IMG/VR virus record: IMGVR_UViG_3300034279_001754
Location: 62,001-126,000 of that record
Source of the DNA: a virus
Direction: 5' to 3' (one strand)
DNA: 64,000 nucleotides
The number at the start of each line of letters is the position of its first letter. Position 1 is the stretch's first letter. The notes under the pieces were generated by a model. The model did not search any database. It saw nothing but the letters and a program-made list of their open reading frames with translations, and was not told where the DNA came from. Positions 30,912-39,715 of the stretch are shown piece by piece. The position numbers were made by a program, and so were the translations under genes.

Positions 30912-31169
30912 CCGGGACTTAACCCAGCTAAATGTTACCATTTAGAGCAGACTATATCATATTCCCTTAGGAATCTTCCCGTTTCGGATCGCTTGATCCT
31001 ACTCTCTTTCGAGATAGTCGTTAGGCTTCGTATCCCCATGGTCTCATGCCTTTACAGCAGAAAACTCTGAAAATACTTTAGCACGGTAGGTTGCCCTTAA
31101 GTATCAAAGGGTATTCCCCGTTTAGAGAAGTTTTCTCTAGGACATTACTGACCTAGGGGGCTACTAGTT
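30912..31169 (-). ncRNA. Group I intron 2
   Basis: 258 nt, ORF-less. Core elements parallel intron 3: TTCTCTAAACGGGGAATACCC, AAGGGCAACCTACCGTGCTAAAG, R element CCTAACGACTATC, S element GATATAGTCTGCTC, the AAATGGTAACATTT hairpin and a GGGTTAAGTCCCGG 3' end. Removal restores TTA across the exon 2/3 join (NG-L-TELATPF). Confidence 0.7.
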
Positions 31170-31248
31170 AACCCATTTGTGATCATGATCTTAGTCTCCT
31201 CAGCAGAAAGGAATTTCTTAAGAGAAGATAAGGATGTGTCGTCTTTAT
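31170..31248 (-). CDS. Primase/helicase-type ATPase, exon 2
   Basis: 79 nt internal exon: (Y)KDDTSLSSLKKFLSAEETKIMITNG(L). The LKKFLSAEETKI helix resembles the segment between Walker B and sensor in D5/P4-type helicases (L-K-x-L-x-x-x-D/E). Flanked by introns 1 and 2; the frame only makes sense after splicing. Confidence 0.6.
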
Positions 31249-31550
31249 CCTATTGTTCGGTCAAACTTCGTTACAGTTCAACCCGAGGTTCCCCTCAGCT
31301 ACAGGTTTCCCAGTAGAGCAGACTATATCTTCATCCCTACTTTCATAGGGAGCTTCGCGTTTCCCCTCACTTGAGGGTACGGAGTAAACTCCTAGTCGTT
31401 GAGCCTCTTTAACATGATGGTACCATATTGAAGTTGGCTGCTGATTGCCCATTGTTTCATCCTCTAGGATTATTAGTTAGTGTTGAGCCAACTACCCGAG
31501 GCTCTTAGGGGTTTCCAGCAAATAGCGAAGTTTTACTTGCGCAAAAGTCT
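31249..31550 (-). ncRNA. Group I intron 1
   Basis: 302 nt. P1 is clear: exon end TTGCGT pairs with intron GCGCAA with the terminal U-G pair. P element ATTTGCTGGAAACCCCTAAGAGCC, Q element ATCAGCAGCC, R element CAACGACTA and S element AAGATATAGTCT are textbook group I. The predicted 3' end (GG before ATAAAG) allows a P10 pairing with CTTTT near the 5' end. No intron ORF of note. Confidence 0.85.
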
Positions 31551-32481
31551 ACGCAATGTCACTCATCGCAAAGGACTTAACACCAAATCGTTCTTCAGTG
31601 GACTTAAAAGTCCAGATTGAAAATCCGCATTTGGAAAAAGCAGCGGTCATACTGTTAAAGCATTCGGATTTCCCAAGTCCAGGATCCTTACCAACTACAA
31701 CCCCTGCCATACGGGCAGTATGTTGAACTGCTTTGTCTTTACCTGGTGGGAGGTGATTAGACCTACCTACACCGATCCTCCCAATAATTAGCTTGAGAAT
31801 TTCTAACTCAGCTTCTGGAAAAATCGTGAATACATCCGACAATTTAACCTGACGAAGCACAGGATCAAACCAATCCCTGTCCGGGACCCAAATCCGGGGA
31901 TTAGTTACAACAGTTCCCCCCAACCTAGCCATCGGATCAAACGTATGGGCAAAATCAAACTCTGGGTAGAAATTTTTCGATTGGCTGATTTTCTGCATCT
32001 TCAACAGACGGGCCGTAAAAGAAGCTAGATCGCTATCGCCTGGTTTCGGACGGTGTAGCGGCTCCCAGAAAGTTCGAACTTCATCTTCGCACAACCCAGG
32101 ATAAAACACCTTCTCAATGTCTTCAAAATCTGCCATTTCGGTGATGTCTTGAAGTGGTTTGAAGGTATGGGGATACTTAATCCCTTTGACTTCCGGGGGG
32201 GCCGCAGGTTTTAGGATCCGGTGATTAACGTGGGGTGCGCCTTCTACGAGGTCTAGGATGTAACCCTTCGCCTTTAGTAGGGCAATACCCTTATTATACA
32301 ACTCACTTACCCTGACAGGCTCTTTTTTCTTCTTACCTTTCTTGTCTTCGGAGTCTTTTGGATTCTCCCCCTCGTCTTTTTCTGAGGAAAAAACCCTAGC
32401 CTTCTTCAATTCTTGGGCTTGATTGAAAATGGCGATTTCTTGTTTGGTACTCCCTGTACCACCTGAATAGGGGTCTGGCAT
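31551..32481 (-). CDS. Primase/helicase-type ATPase, exon 1 (Walker A)
   Basis: 310 codons plus one base. N-terminal 75 residues are Lys/Glu-rich. Walker A is VVGKDPGLGKSE near residue 264, followed by a strand and KSTEERFGVKSFAMSDIA; splicing continues with YKDD, a Walker-B-like acid pair. Motif order (A in exon 1, acidic pair at the 1/2 join, motif-C-like in exon 3) fits SF3/D5-type primase-helicases, the replicative helicase role. Without splicing the frame stops 1 codon into intron 1. Confidence 0.7.
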
Positions 32482-32510
32482 TTGGTTTCTATAGTAGTTT
32501 AGTAGTCGGA

Positions 32511-32538
32511 CAAAGAAAGACCCCGGTTGATGCCGGGG
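32511..32538 (-). terminator. Intrinsic terminator
   Basis: Minus strand CCCCGG-CATCAA-CCGGGG perfect 6-bp stem followed by TCTTTCTTTG. Ends the transcript of 32755..33729; the 184-bp IS607 derivative lies between that gene's stop and this hairpin. Confidence 0.75.
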
Positions 32539-32560
32539 CTAGTTTTAATCCGGGTCAGTT

Positions 32561-32744
32561 CCGATAGAATTTTGCTAACCTAAGTTAACAATGCACAGGT
32601 ATTAATACCTGAGGGGCTATCTCCCAAAGTCTCAAGAATTCTTGAGACGCTTTTTACCCAGATATTCTGGGCACCATTTATGTCTCTATTGACACAATGG
32701 CTATCATCAGTATTTAGTAGCGATTCTACTACTGTTTAAGAACC
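32561..32744 (-). mobile_element. IS607 deletion derivative (MITE) retaining omega-RNA end
   Basis: 184 bp. Positions 32561-32708 match the tnpB-side end of the complete element (43177-43324) with one visible mismatch, and 32709-32744 match its tnpA-side end (44902-44937) exactly. Everything between (most of tnpB, all tnpA) is missing. Flanked by GG like the full copy. It lies harmlessly between a stop codon and its terminator. Contains both palindromes of the putative omega-RNA scaffold. Confidence 0.85.
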
Positions 32745-32754
32745 CTCGTGGAGA

Positions 32755-33729
32755 TCAGAAAGCGAGAGAGAAGCTTTCGGGGTCTTCCACGAATGTTTGG
32801 CATCTCAAGACGCATTTTGCGGTTGGGAAGCCATTGTAATCCCCATGCTCAGTGACTTTGAGCACAGCGGGTGAATCAGGAGTAATAACTGGATCAGCAG
32901 CTAATGTCTTCTTGAGGGCATTGTTAGGTTCGACGATAGCCCAATCAGAAACCTCTCTTTCTTCGGTGACCCATTCACCTTCAACTTGAGTGCGAATCGG
33001 AGCAACAAAGGGCTCGGAAACTTGCACTTGCATGAAGTATTTGATCCCGTATTGACCACCTTCTTTGGCACGGTAAGTCGTTACATTGTACTCACCAAGG
33101 GGCAAATGTGCTACCTTAAGGAAGGGTCCAACCATGCGCTCGCCGGTACCGAGAGATTCACCGCGCTTGCTGAGGTCACTTGCGATTTGGACTTTTTCAG
33201 CAATTGCTTCGGGATTCTCACCGAGGAGCAGATCCAGTAGTTCTACTGAGATTTTATCTTCGTAGTCAGCGGAACGGATGGGAATTGGCAGCGTGTACAG
33301 GGTACCGTCAGCGGTTGCTGAAACTGCGAGAGCAGGCTCTTTGTATTTGCCAATTTGTTCTTCCTTGAAGGAAAGTTTGGTTCCCTTCCCGATGTTTTCG
33401 GTGGTGATTTTATCTGTGCTTACTAGCAGGGGGATGTCACGATCACCCCAACGGATGACTAGTCCTCTTTCTTCCGTAGAGAAGACAGTAGGAGAGTAAA
33501 GGCGCTTGAATACACCGTTTGCATCCGCACGAACAGTAAATGTGTTGGATTCCATGTCAAAATCTTCGCCAGTCAATGCTTTGAAGATAGTGGCAAGGCC
33601 CAGACGGTATGTCTCAGGTAGAGCTTTGTTCGGGATGTCGGTGTATGCCTTGACGTAGGTTTTAGACTCAAGGCGAGCGCGATTTTTGTCGTCGAGTTGA
33701 GGATTGATTTTAAGTGGTGTTACGGCCAT
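32755..33729 (-). CDS. Monocistronic unknown protein (candidate abundant DNA-binding protein)
   Basis: 324 residues from ATG 33729 (MAVTPLKINPQLDDKNRARLESKTYVKAY); the frame upstream of it contains the leader. Beta-rich middle (FTVRADANGVFKRLYSPTVFSTEERGLVIRWGDRDIPLLVS) and C-terminus TFVEDPESFSLAF, an acidic-aromatic tip somewhat like single-stranded DNA-binding proteins. It has its own promoter and terminator, so it is a separate, probably highly expressed unit beside the helicase gene. An SSB role is a hypothesis; no OB-fold signature could be confirmed. Confidence 0.55.
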   Translation of the reverse strand: MAVTPLKINPQLDDKNRARLESKTYVKAYTDIPNKALPETYRLGLATIFKALTGEDFDMESNTFTVRADANGVFKRLYSPTVFSTEERGLVIRWGDRDIPLLVSTDKITTENIGKGTKLSFKEEQIGKYKEPALAVSATADGTLYTLPIPIRSADYEDKISVELLDLLLGENPEAIAEKVQIASDLSKRGESLGTGERMVGPFLKVAHLPLGEYNVTTYRAKEGGQYGIKYFMQVQVSEPFVAPIRTQVEGEWVTEEREVSDWAIVEPNNALKKTLAADPVITPDSPAVLKVTEHGDYNGFPTAKCVLRCQTFVEDPESFSLAF

Positions 33730-33787
33730 TTTGTTCTTTGAGTAGAATGTGTGGTTCCATGCTCTATTGCTTGGCACATTCATCTCT

Positions 33788-33815
33788 ATTGTAGTAAGGT
33801 GCCCCCGAAAGTCAA
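33788..33815 (-). promoter_or_regulatory. Sigma70-like promoter, N16 class
   Basis: Minus strand TTGACT (33810-33815), 16-bp spacer, -10 TACAAT (33788-33793). Leader of about 50 nt to ATG 33729. Confidence 0.6.
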
Positions 33816-33824
33816 CGGGCCTAA

Positions 33825-35717
33825 TCAGAAGAGCCTGTTTGCCACAAAATACTCAAACCACTGGTTTGCAATTACCATGCCCCCCAAGCCGAAAGTAGCG
33901 TATGCAGAATTTGAGTCACTTTTTGGTTTCTGCCCATAGGAAGTCAGGTACCGATAAAAATCTGATTTTGTTGAAACTTTGACTAACGAGCTATTGCCTG
34001 GATATTGTATAACCACCGAGTTGAACTCCCTTTGTTCTGCTGCTGTAAGGGGCCTACCTAAAGGTTTTGCAGCAGGGTTGGGGTTGGGGATTGGGTTGGT
34101 TGAAAATGTTGAGGGTTGGTTGGGGGTTGGTTGAGTGGACGGTTGGGTGGTCGGTTGAGTGGCCGGTTGTGGTTGAGACACGGGCTTGGCAGTTGCTGCT
34201 ACCTGAGAATTCAACTTAAACGCACCAGGACCCGTTGCAGCGTAGGCAAATATGTCATCCAGTGACCAAGCATACCTGACCCAATTTTCTATGGACCCGT
34301 ACTTACCAACTAACCCCAAGGTATTAACAGCAACATCCAGCCAATTTTTACCAATTTGAGGGTTCATAAAAGTGCCGAGGCCATTCGTCCTTGAGGCTTG
34401 GATAGAAAGATTCACTCCGCCATCGCTTTGTTCGTACTCAACTGAGTTCACAATCCAATCTTCCATGGACCCCCCAGAGAACCCAGGAATGAATATTATG
34501 TCGCATGGCTTAATGCCAGTCAAGGCAGGGCACATAAACAAGTTTGCAGAAAGTTTGGCAGTCCGTTCTCTTTGTAGAAGGTGCTTTTTAAATTCCCCCT
34601 CTTCATTACCTTCTAACCTCATGCCTGGCCTAGACATGGAGCCAAAGGTTCCACCCGCACCGTTTGTGTTTTTAGCGTTTTGTGATACTTGGTTTTTTAA
34701 GTCTTGGGAAGATTTAAAGGTAAATCCAGTTTCGCCCAGTGTTACATCAAATCTTTGAACTTTAGGGTTGGTGCTCCGGGTGTTTCGTCTGGTTTTTTGT
34801 CCAGGGGACCATTCTGAAGTTTTTGTCATAGAGTCTATCATAGCAGGCCCTAAGAAATACCCAAATCGATTAGTCGGATAGACAAAGGAGTTAGTTGCTA
34901 TAGAACGTGGTCTATAACTAACTAACCTGTAATAGTCATCTTTAGTATAACCTATTTCCACTAACTTACCGTTTTCTAATTTTTTACCGAGCCAAGAATA
35001 CGGGGGAAATATAACTACTCCAGGTAAATCACTAGACACATACCCACTACCTCCCGATGGTAATCTGCTCATTAAATTGTGGAAAAAAGCTATGTTTCCA
35101 TTCTGTCCTACAATATTTTCAACCGACTGGGAGAATGTGGTTCCTTCGGAGTAATTTGACAGAACTTTAACTTTTCCTAGCTCCTCACCCACTTTGTCTG
35201 CGAAAGAAATTAAGGTTTTAGGTGTTGTATTATTAGGGTAGAGACGATTGAGTGCTGCCTTTATGCCAAAAAGTTGTTCAACGCTATCTAATGCCCTAAG
35301 GAGGGTTACACCATTTTCAACAGTGACAAAGCTCTTTATGTAACCTTCACAGAGGCCATCCAACTCAGAGTAAAGGCGAACGGTGATGTCCATGTTGCGC
35401 CCATAGCTCTCTGTCTGTCCAGCCCACACAAAGGAAAACGCAATGGCAGGGCCACTCGGATAGTAGTACTTGACGATGATAGTTTTGTCATATTTATCCC
35501 TAACTAGGCGCTCATATTCCCTATAGGCTAATGCGCTAGGGTTCCAACTCATGGACCCTGACGGTGTTTGGCCCTCCTCATGGATATTGACTTTTACATT
35601 GTAAACCAATGGTTGCGGCCCATCGGACCCTGGCCATTTCTCTGCGCCTTTAAAGAAGGTGATATTCTCGTCTCCCCAATAAACTTCGCAGCGTGGGATC
35701 AGTAAATCTCCGCCCAT
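33825..35717 (-). CDS. Putative baseplate/tail-hub protein
   Basis: 630 residues, directly downstream of the tape measure (14-nt gap) with a good Shine-Dalgarno (AAGGAG, 7 nt). Beta-rich first 400 residues (CEVYWGDENITFF..., VKVNIHEEGQTPSGSMSWNP), a hub-like segment LTGIKPCDIIFIPGFSGGSMEDWIVNSVEYEQSDGGVNLSIQASR, then a Pro/Gln/Thr linker near 505-545 and a small C-terminal domain. Gene order after the tape measure and before replication genes supports a tail-tip or baseplate role; no closer assignment. Confidence 0.5.
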   Translation of the reverse strand: MGGDLLIPRCEVYWGDENITFFKGAEKWPGSDGPQPLVYNVKVNIHEEGQTPSGSMSWNPSALAYREYERLVRDKYDKTIIVKYYYPSGPAIAFSFVWAGQTESYGRNMDITVRLYSELDGLCEGYIKSFVTVENGVTLLRALDSVEQLFGIKAALNRLYPNNTTPKTLISFADKVGEELGKVKVLSNYSEGTTFSQSVENIVGQNGNIAFFHNLMSRLPSGGSGYVSSDLPGVVIFPPYSWLGKKLENGKLVEIGYTKDDYYRLVSYRPRSIATNSFVYPTNRFGYFLGPAMIDSMTKTSEWSPGQKTRRNTRSTNPKVQRFDVTLGETGFTFKSSQDLKNQVSQNAKNTNGAGGTFGSMSRPGMRLEGNEEGEFKKHLLQRERTAKLSANLFMCPALTGIKPCDIIFIPGFSGGSMEDWIVNSVEYEQSDGGVNLSIQASRTNGLGTFMNPQIGKNWLDVAVNTLGLVGKYGSIENWVRYAWSLDDIFAYAATGPGAFKLNSQVAATAKPVSQPQPATQPTTQPSTQPTPNQPSTFSTNPIPNPNPAAKPLGRPLTAAEQREFNSVVIQYPGNSSLVKVSTKSDFYRYLTSYGQKPKSDSNSAYATFGLGGMVIANQWFEYFVANRLF

Positions 35718-35731
35718 TTTATTCTCCTTGG

Positions 35732-38700
35732 TTATGCGTAATGGTTTCTCATTTGTTCAACTGCCATGCTAAGCCTCGTTACGACAATAGTTGCCAGTTC
35801 TTCTGGGTCTTGGCCCGGTTGTTGATAGATGGTGATAGGGGCATTCACATTCATACCCCCAAATCCTTCTGAGGAGTTCATGGTGTAGGTAGCTACCTTA
35901 GCCCCGGCAGGCATCATTTTTTTCTCCCAGGCTTCTGCTTGTTGGCGGGTAGAGAAAAACGCAGGATTTGACGAACCTAGGGCCATGGCCACGCTACCTT
36001 TGCCGGATAAGTCCTGTTGGGTGTACTGCCGTAGATACTGGTCATACATTTTTTTCAGTGTGTCATAGGACTTCACTGGTTGATTATAATAGCTTTTACC
36101 GGATAAAGTTGGGAATGACGCCCACTCCGGTGCTAATTTATTAATGGATGAGGGAGAAAAATCAAATGAAGATAAATTTATACCTCTGCGGGCTATTAAT
36201 TGCAAAGCCATTCTATCTTGATCAACTTCTGTAAAGCGACCACCACCTAAACTCTTGTATGTGTCTGGCATTATCTGGTAAGCCCCAGCCGCAGCAGATG
36301 CGTACCCCCCCGACCTTATAACTTTGTCTGGGTGCCTAGACATGTCGGAAAACGTACTTCCTCCAAATAAAGTTTGATAGCCCCTTGGGCCGGACGTTCC
36401 TTCCGCAAATCTAATTACCGATAATAGGGCTTTAAGTTTGGGGGACAATGACCCCATTGCTATGGTGCCAGATGATCCGGCCAGCAAATCCAGACCCATT
36501 AGACTACTGGATGAACTACTAGCCTGTTCATTCTTCAGGGTGGTGCTAATCTGCTCCAAAGCAAATAACATACTATTTAGAATATCCATCTTGTTGCTAA
36601 TTACAAAGAGGGCCGACTTTAGATTGCCTAAGGTAGTTGCGGATGTTTGGGTATTTTTTGCGGTTCTGGCGGTTTCAGTTGCGGTTCTGGCGGCGTTGGG
36701 GTTGATTTTGGCTATGTTTGTTGCTGTCTGGACATTGGATGTTGCGGCAGCAGTTATTTGAGCTGGAGACGGCCCCCCGGTGGCAGAAGTAGTTGAGCCA
36801 CTTGGTTTTCCACCTAATATGGCCTTGGCTTCTTCTATGTAAGCCTTCAGTTCAACAATTCTATAAATGTCTAAGTTCTTTTTGGTATTAATTTCTGCTT
36901 GGGCCCCCGTAATACCTGATTTCAGGGCACCAGACCCCCTTAAACTATCGTTATAGGCATTGATTCTGGCCCTACTTGACATTTCCCCACGTTTGGCTTC
37001 ATCAAAATCTTTCCAAGCCCCTGGCTGATTGAATTTCATTCTAACCCAAGCCAAAAGGGTAGCTAACCCCTTGAGTCCCATCTCTAGTGCCTGGAAAGCC
37101 AAAGTAAAAGGGGCCATGGCTATACCCATAGCATTTATTCCAGGAACTGCTTTACCAAGAGCCCTACTCAAATCTCCGAATAATTTAAAAACGATCTCAA
37201 CAGATTTCATCAACCCTTGGAAAGAACCCCAAATGTTCTTAAAAATCTCTGACAGTGGTTTCTCCAACAGTTGCCCAAATTTAGCACCTAATACAGCACC
37301 AAGCAAAGGTCCTACAATGGGAATCCACCCCAACAGCACTGACCCAATTGCAGCACCAATCGCCGGACCAGCGCCAGATGCCAAAGAGTCAAATATATTC
37401 TTCCCTTGAAACAAAGAAATTATAGTCTGCAACGCAGCCCCAAATAAAAGGAGTCTCCCTGAAAGCCCTCTGAAGGTTTCTCCGATTTTAGCTATGTTGG
37501 TGGCCGCTACACCCCGAGCTAATCCCCCTATATTAGCAGCTCCCCCCATAGCTAACCCTGATACCGACCGGGCCAACCCCAAACCAACCGACCGTGGTGC
37601 GCCGGAAATAACCCCCGGTAAACCCCTGACAGTAGCCGAAGCCCTGGCCATTAACCTAGGGGCTGCACCCAAACCCCTCTCAATAAAGGTTCCAAGCCTA
37701 CCAAATAATGATAACAATCCGAAAGTAATAATCTGCTGAATGATGGGCATACCGACAGTTAATGCTGCCAATATGGACATTTGCATCGGGGCAGCTTGGA
37801 ACAAGGTTTGTATCGTATTGCCAATTACCTTAAAGAGGGACTCAAATACTAACTTAACTCCTTCAGACCCTTTAGTCGCTTTCCAACCTTCAGCCAAACC
37901 TTCGGCGAATGGCCCTGTCGCCACAATGTTTGTAGCTCCGGACATAATGTCGCCTAGCATTTTGATGGTTGATCCAATGGCACCGCCAATGGTTTTACCG
38001 ATGAAATAGGGGAAATCTGTCTGGAATAGTTTTGCGAATAGGTCTTTAGTGATTCCCGCCAAATCCGCATTTGGCCTCATTAATTTTTCCCTGACGCCGT
38101 AGAATCCCTTTAAACCAAACTTATCGTCGAGGACCCTAATAAAATTAGTTAAGGCCAGAACAAAACCTCTTGCACCAGCCGTCTTCTTAATTGCTTGCCC
38201 TGCGGGGGAATTTAAACCCATACTATTGGCAATATTTTCGAATCCTTTGGTGTAGTAAATAAAGTTCCTATAAAAATCTTGAGCCGCATTCATCATGGGC
38301 ATCATCAACTCAGCAATACTCCTCAATGGGTCCCAAATTTGGGGCAGTATCGCCGTCAACTCACTAAGTGGCAAACCGAAACCCTTTATGATTTTAGAAA
38401 TTATTTCAAATAAACTATAGTCTTCTTCTGCTGCTAGTGCCGCATCTTTAACCACTTGCCCTTGTTTATTTAGGTAACGACCATACTCATCAATTGACTT
38501 GCCAATTTTACCAAATTTTCTACCAAGACCAAATAGACCTACCTCCGGGTCTAAGAAGGAAGATCTAAACGCTTCGAGGAAACCACTTGTCGAGTTTTTA
38601 TATGCCTGAATGACCTCATTTGGTAGGATCATGTCAAGCAATTCCATGACGACTCTAACCCGGTCAGGCCCCCCTGCTTTTGTGGCCGCTAGTTTCTTCT

Positions 38701-39715
38701 GCATCTCCGGGTCTTGGAATGCGCCTGTAAAGATAGGGTTGTTCCTAAAGGCTACATATTTTTGGAACATCTTCGGACCAATAGCCGGGGCATTAATCAA
38801 TTGTTCGATGAGCTGGGGGGTTCCCAAAGGTGATTTAGTTGGGTTGCCCATACCAATCAATACGGACTTCTCTGTTAACTTCTGGATTAGAACTCCCAAA
38901 GAATCCATCTTATCGCCAACTTTAGCCCCAAACTCCTGGCCCAATTTTGTGAACCCCTTTGGGTCATTTCCCATTGCGGTCATTACCGTGTCAGAGAGCA
39001 ACTTCCCCTGCTTAACGTAATCTTCAGTGGCCCCTGGTAAAGCAGCAGCAGATTGTGCGAGCTTGTAGTTAATTCTCTGCAGTTCTCTCATTGCTGAAGA
39101 GAAGTTTGGGAACATGTTCAGCCCCTTACGTTGACTGATGGCAAACAAACCCCCAGCAGCCTGGATATCTGACATTTCATCTTTAATTCGTTCCCCAAAT
39201 GCGCTTGCAAAATACTGGAAGGGCTTTTCCATAAGGTTGACACCCATTTGGAAGCCGCTCAGTATGGCCCCGGAAATTGTGTTGGCAATCTGGTAGCCCA
39301 CGATCTGTGAGGCGAACCCATCACCACCATATCCACCACGGCCATAGCCCCTTCTACCATATCCACCACCGCCCCCGGTAGAGCGACCACCACCACCATA
39401 ACCACCACCACTGCTACGTTGAGTTTGATTCAATCTTTGGGCAGCAGCATTGGCAGCATTGAGGGCCCTGGTATAGCTATTCATTGCTGTAGTAGCTGCC
39501 CTTAGTTGAGGTGCCCTAGACGACAATGAGTTGTTGAAGTTCCTACTATTGGTTGTCAATTGAGCCATCTGAGTATTCAGTGGCGCCACAGCTTGGCCCA
39601 GGGTTTGGAAGTTTGTCCGTAGTTGGTTTAAGGCACTGTTAATCCGGTTTAACTCGGGAGTAATATTATCAGTAAAATTCCCGATTAAGGTAAATTGTCT
39701 TTGTGTATTACTCAT
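35732..39715 (-). CDS. Tail tape measure protein with GH104 transglycosylase domain
   Basis: 1327 residues. Long helical N-terminus, a Gly/Tyr/Arg-rich stretch (about 100-135), hydrophobic segments around the middle (AAIGSVLLGWIPIVGPLLGAVLGAKFG). Near 1095-1232 there is a muramidase domain: LSVIRFAEGTSGPRGYQTLFGG ... HPDKVIRSGGYASAAAGAYQIMPDTY ... DQDRMALQLIARRGI, matching lambda-endolysin-type GH104 (catalytic Glu in AEGT). Sets tail length and opens the wall at DNA entry. ATGA overlap with the upstream gene. Confidence 0.85.
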   Translation of the reverse strand: MSNTQRQFTLIGNFTDNITPELNRINSALNQLRTNFQTLGQAVAPLNTQMAQLTTNSRNFNNSLSSRAPQLRAATTAMNSYTRALNAANAAAQRLNQTQRSSGGGYGGGGRSTGGGGGYGRRGYGRGGYGGDGFASQIVGYQIANTISGAILSGFQMGVNLMEKPFQYFASAFGERIKDEMSDIQAAGGLFAISQRKGLNMFPNFSSAMRELQRINYKLAQSAAALPGATEDYVKQGKLLSDTVMTAMGNDPKGFTKLGQEFGAKVGDKMDSLGVLIQKLTEKSVLIGMGNPTKSPLGTPQLIEQLINAPAIGPKMFQKYVAFRNNPIFTGAFQDPEMQKKLAATKAGGPDRVRVVMELLDMILPNEVIQAYKNSTSGFLEAFRSSFLDPEVGLFGLGRKFGKIGKSIDEYGRYLNKQGQVVKDAALAAEEDYSLFEIISKIIKGFGLPLSELTAILPQIWDPLRSIAELMMPMMNAAQDFYRNFIYYTKGFENIANSMGLNSPAGQAIKKTAGARGFVLALTNFIRVLDDKFGLKGFYGVREKLMRPNADLAGITKDLFAKLFQTDFPYFIGKTIGGAIGSTIKMLGDIMSGATNIVATGPFAEGLAEGWKATKGSEGVKLVFESLFKVIGNTIQTLFQAAPMQMSILAALTVGMPIIQQIITFGLLSLFGRLGTFIERGLGAAPRLMARASATVRGLPGVISGAPRSVGLGLARSVSGLAMGGAANIGGLARGVAATNIAKIGETFRGLSGRLLLFGAALQTIISLFQGKNIFDSLASGAGPAIGAAIGSVLLGWIPIVGPLLGAVLGAKFGQLLEKPLSEIFKNIWGSFQGLMKSVEIVFKLFGDLSRALGKAVPGINAMGIAMAPFTLAFQALEMGLKGLATLLAWVRMKFNQPGAWKDFDEAKRGEMSSRARINAYNDSLRGSGALKSGITGAQAEINTKKNLDIYRIVELKAYIEEAKAILGGKPSGSTTSATGGPSPAQITAAATSNVQTATNIAKINPNAARTATETARTAKNTQTSATTLGNLKSALFVISNKMDILNSMLFALEQISTTLKNEQASSSSSSLMGLDLLAGSSGTIAMGSLSPKLKALLSVIRFAEGTSGPRGYQTLFGGSTFSDMSRHPDKVIRSGGYASAAAGAYQIMPDTYKSLGGGRFTEVDQDRMALQLIARRGINLSSFDFSPSSINKLAPEWASFPTLSGKSYYNQPVKSYDTLKKMYDQYLRQYTQQDLSGKGSVAMALGSSNPAFFSTRQQAEAWEKKMMPAGAKVATYTMNSSEGFGGMNVNAPITIYQQPGQDPEELATIVVTRLSMAVEQMRNHYA

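Noticed and set aside
31261-31452. 63-residue open frame in intron 1
   Set aside because: It spans conserved ribozyme elements (Q, R, S) and has no homing-endonuclease motif.
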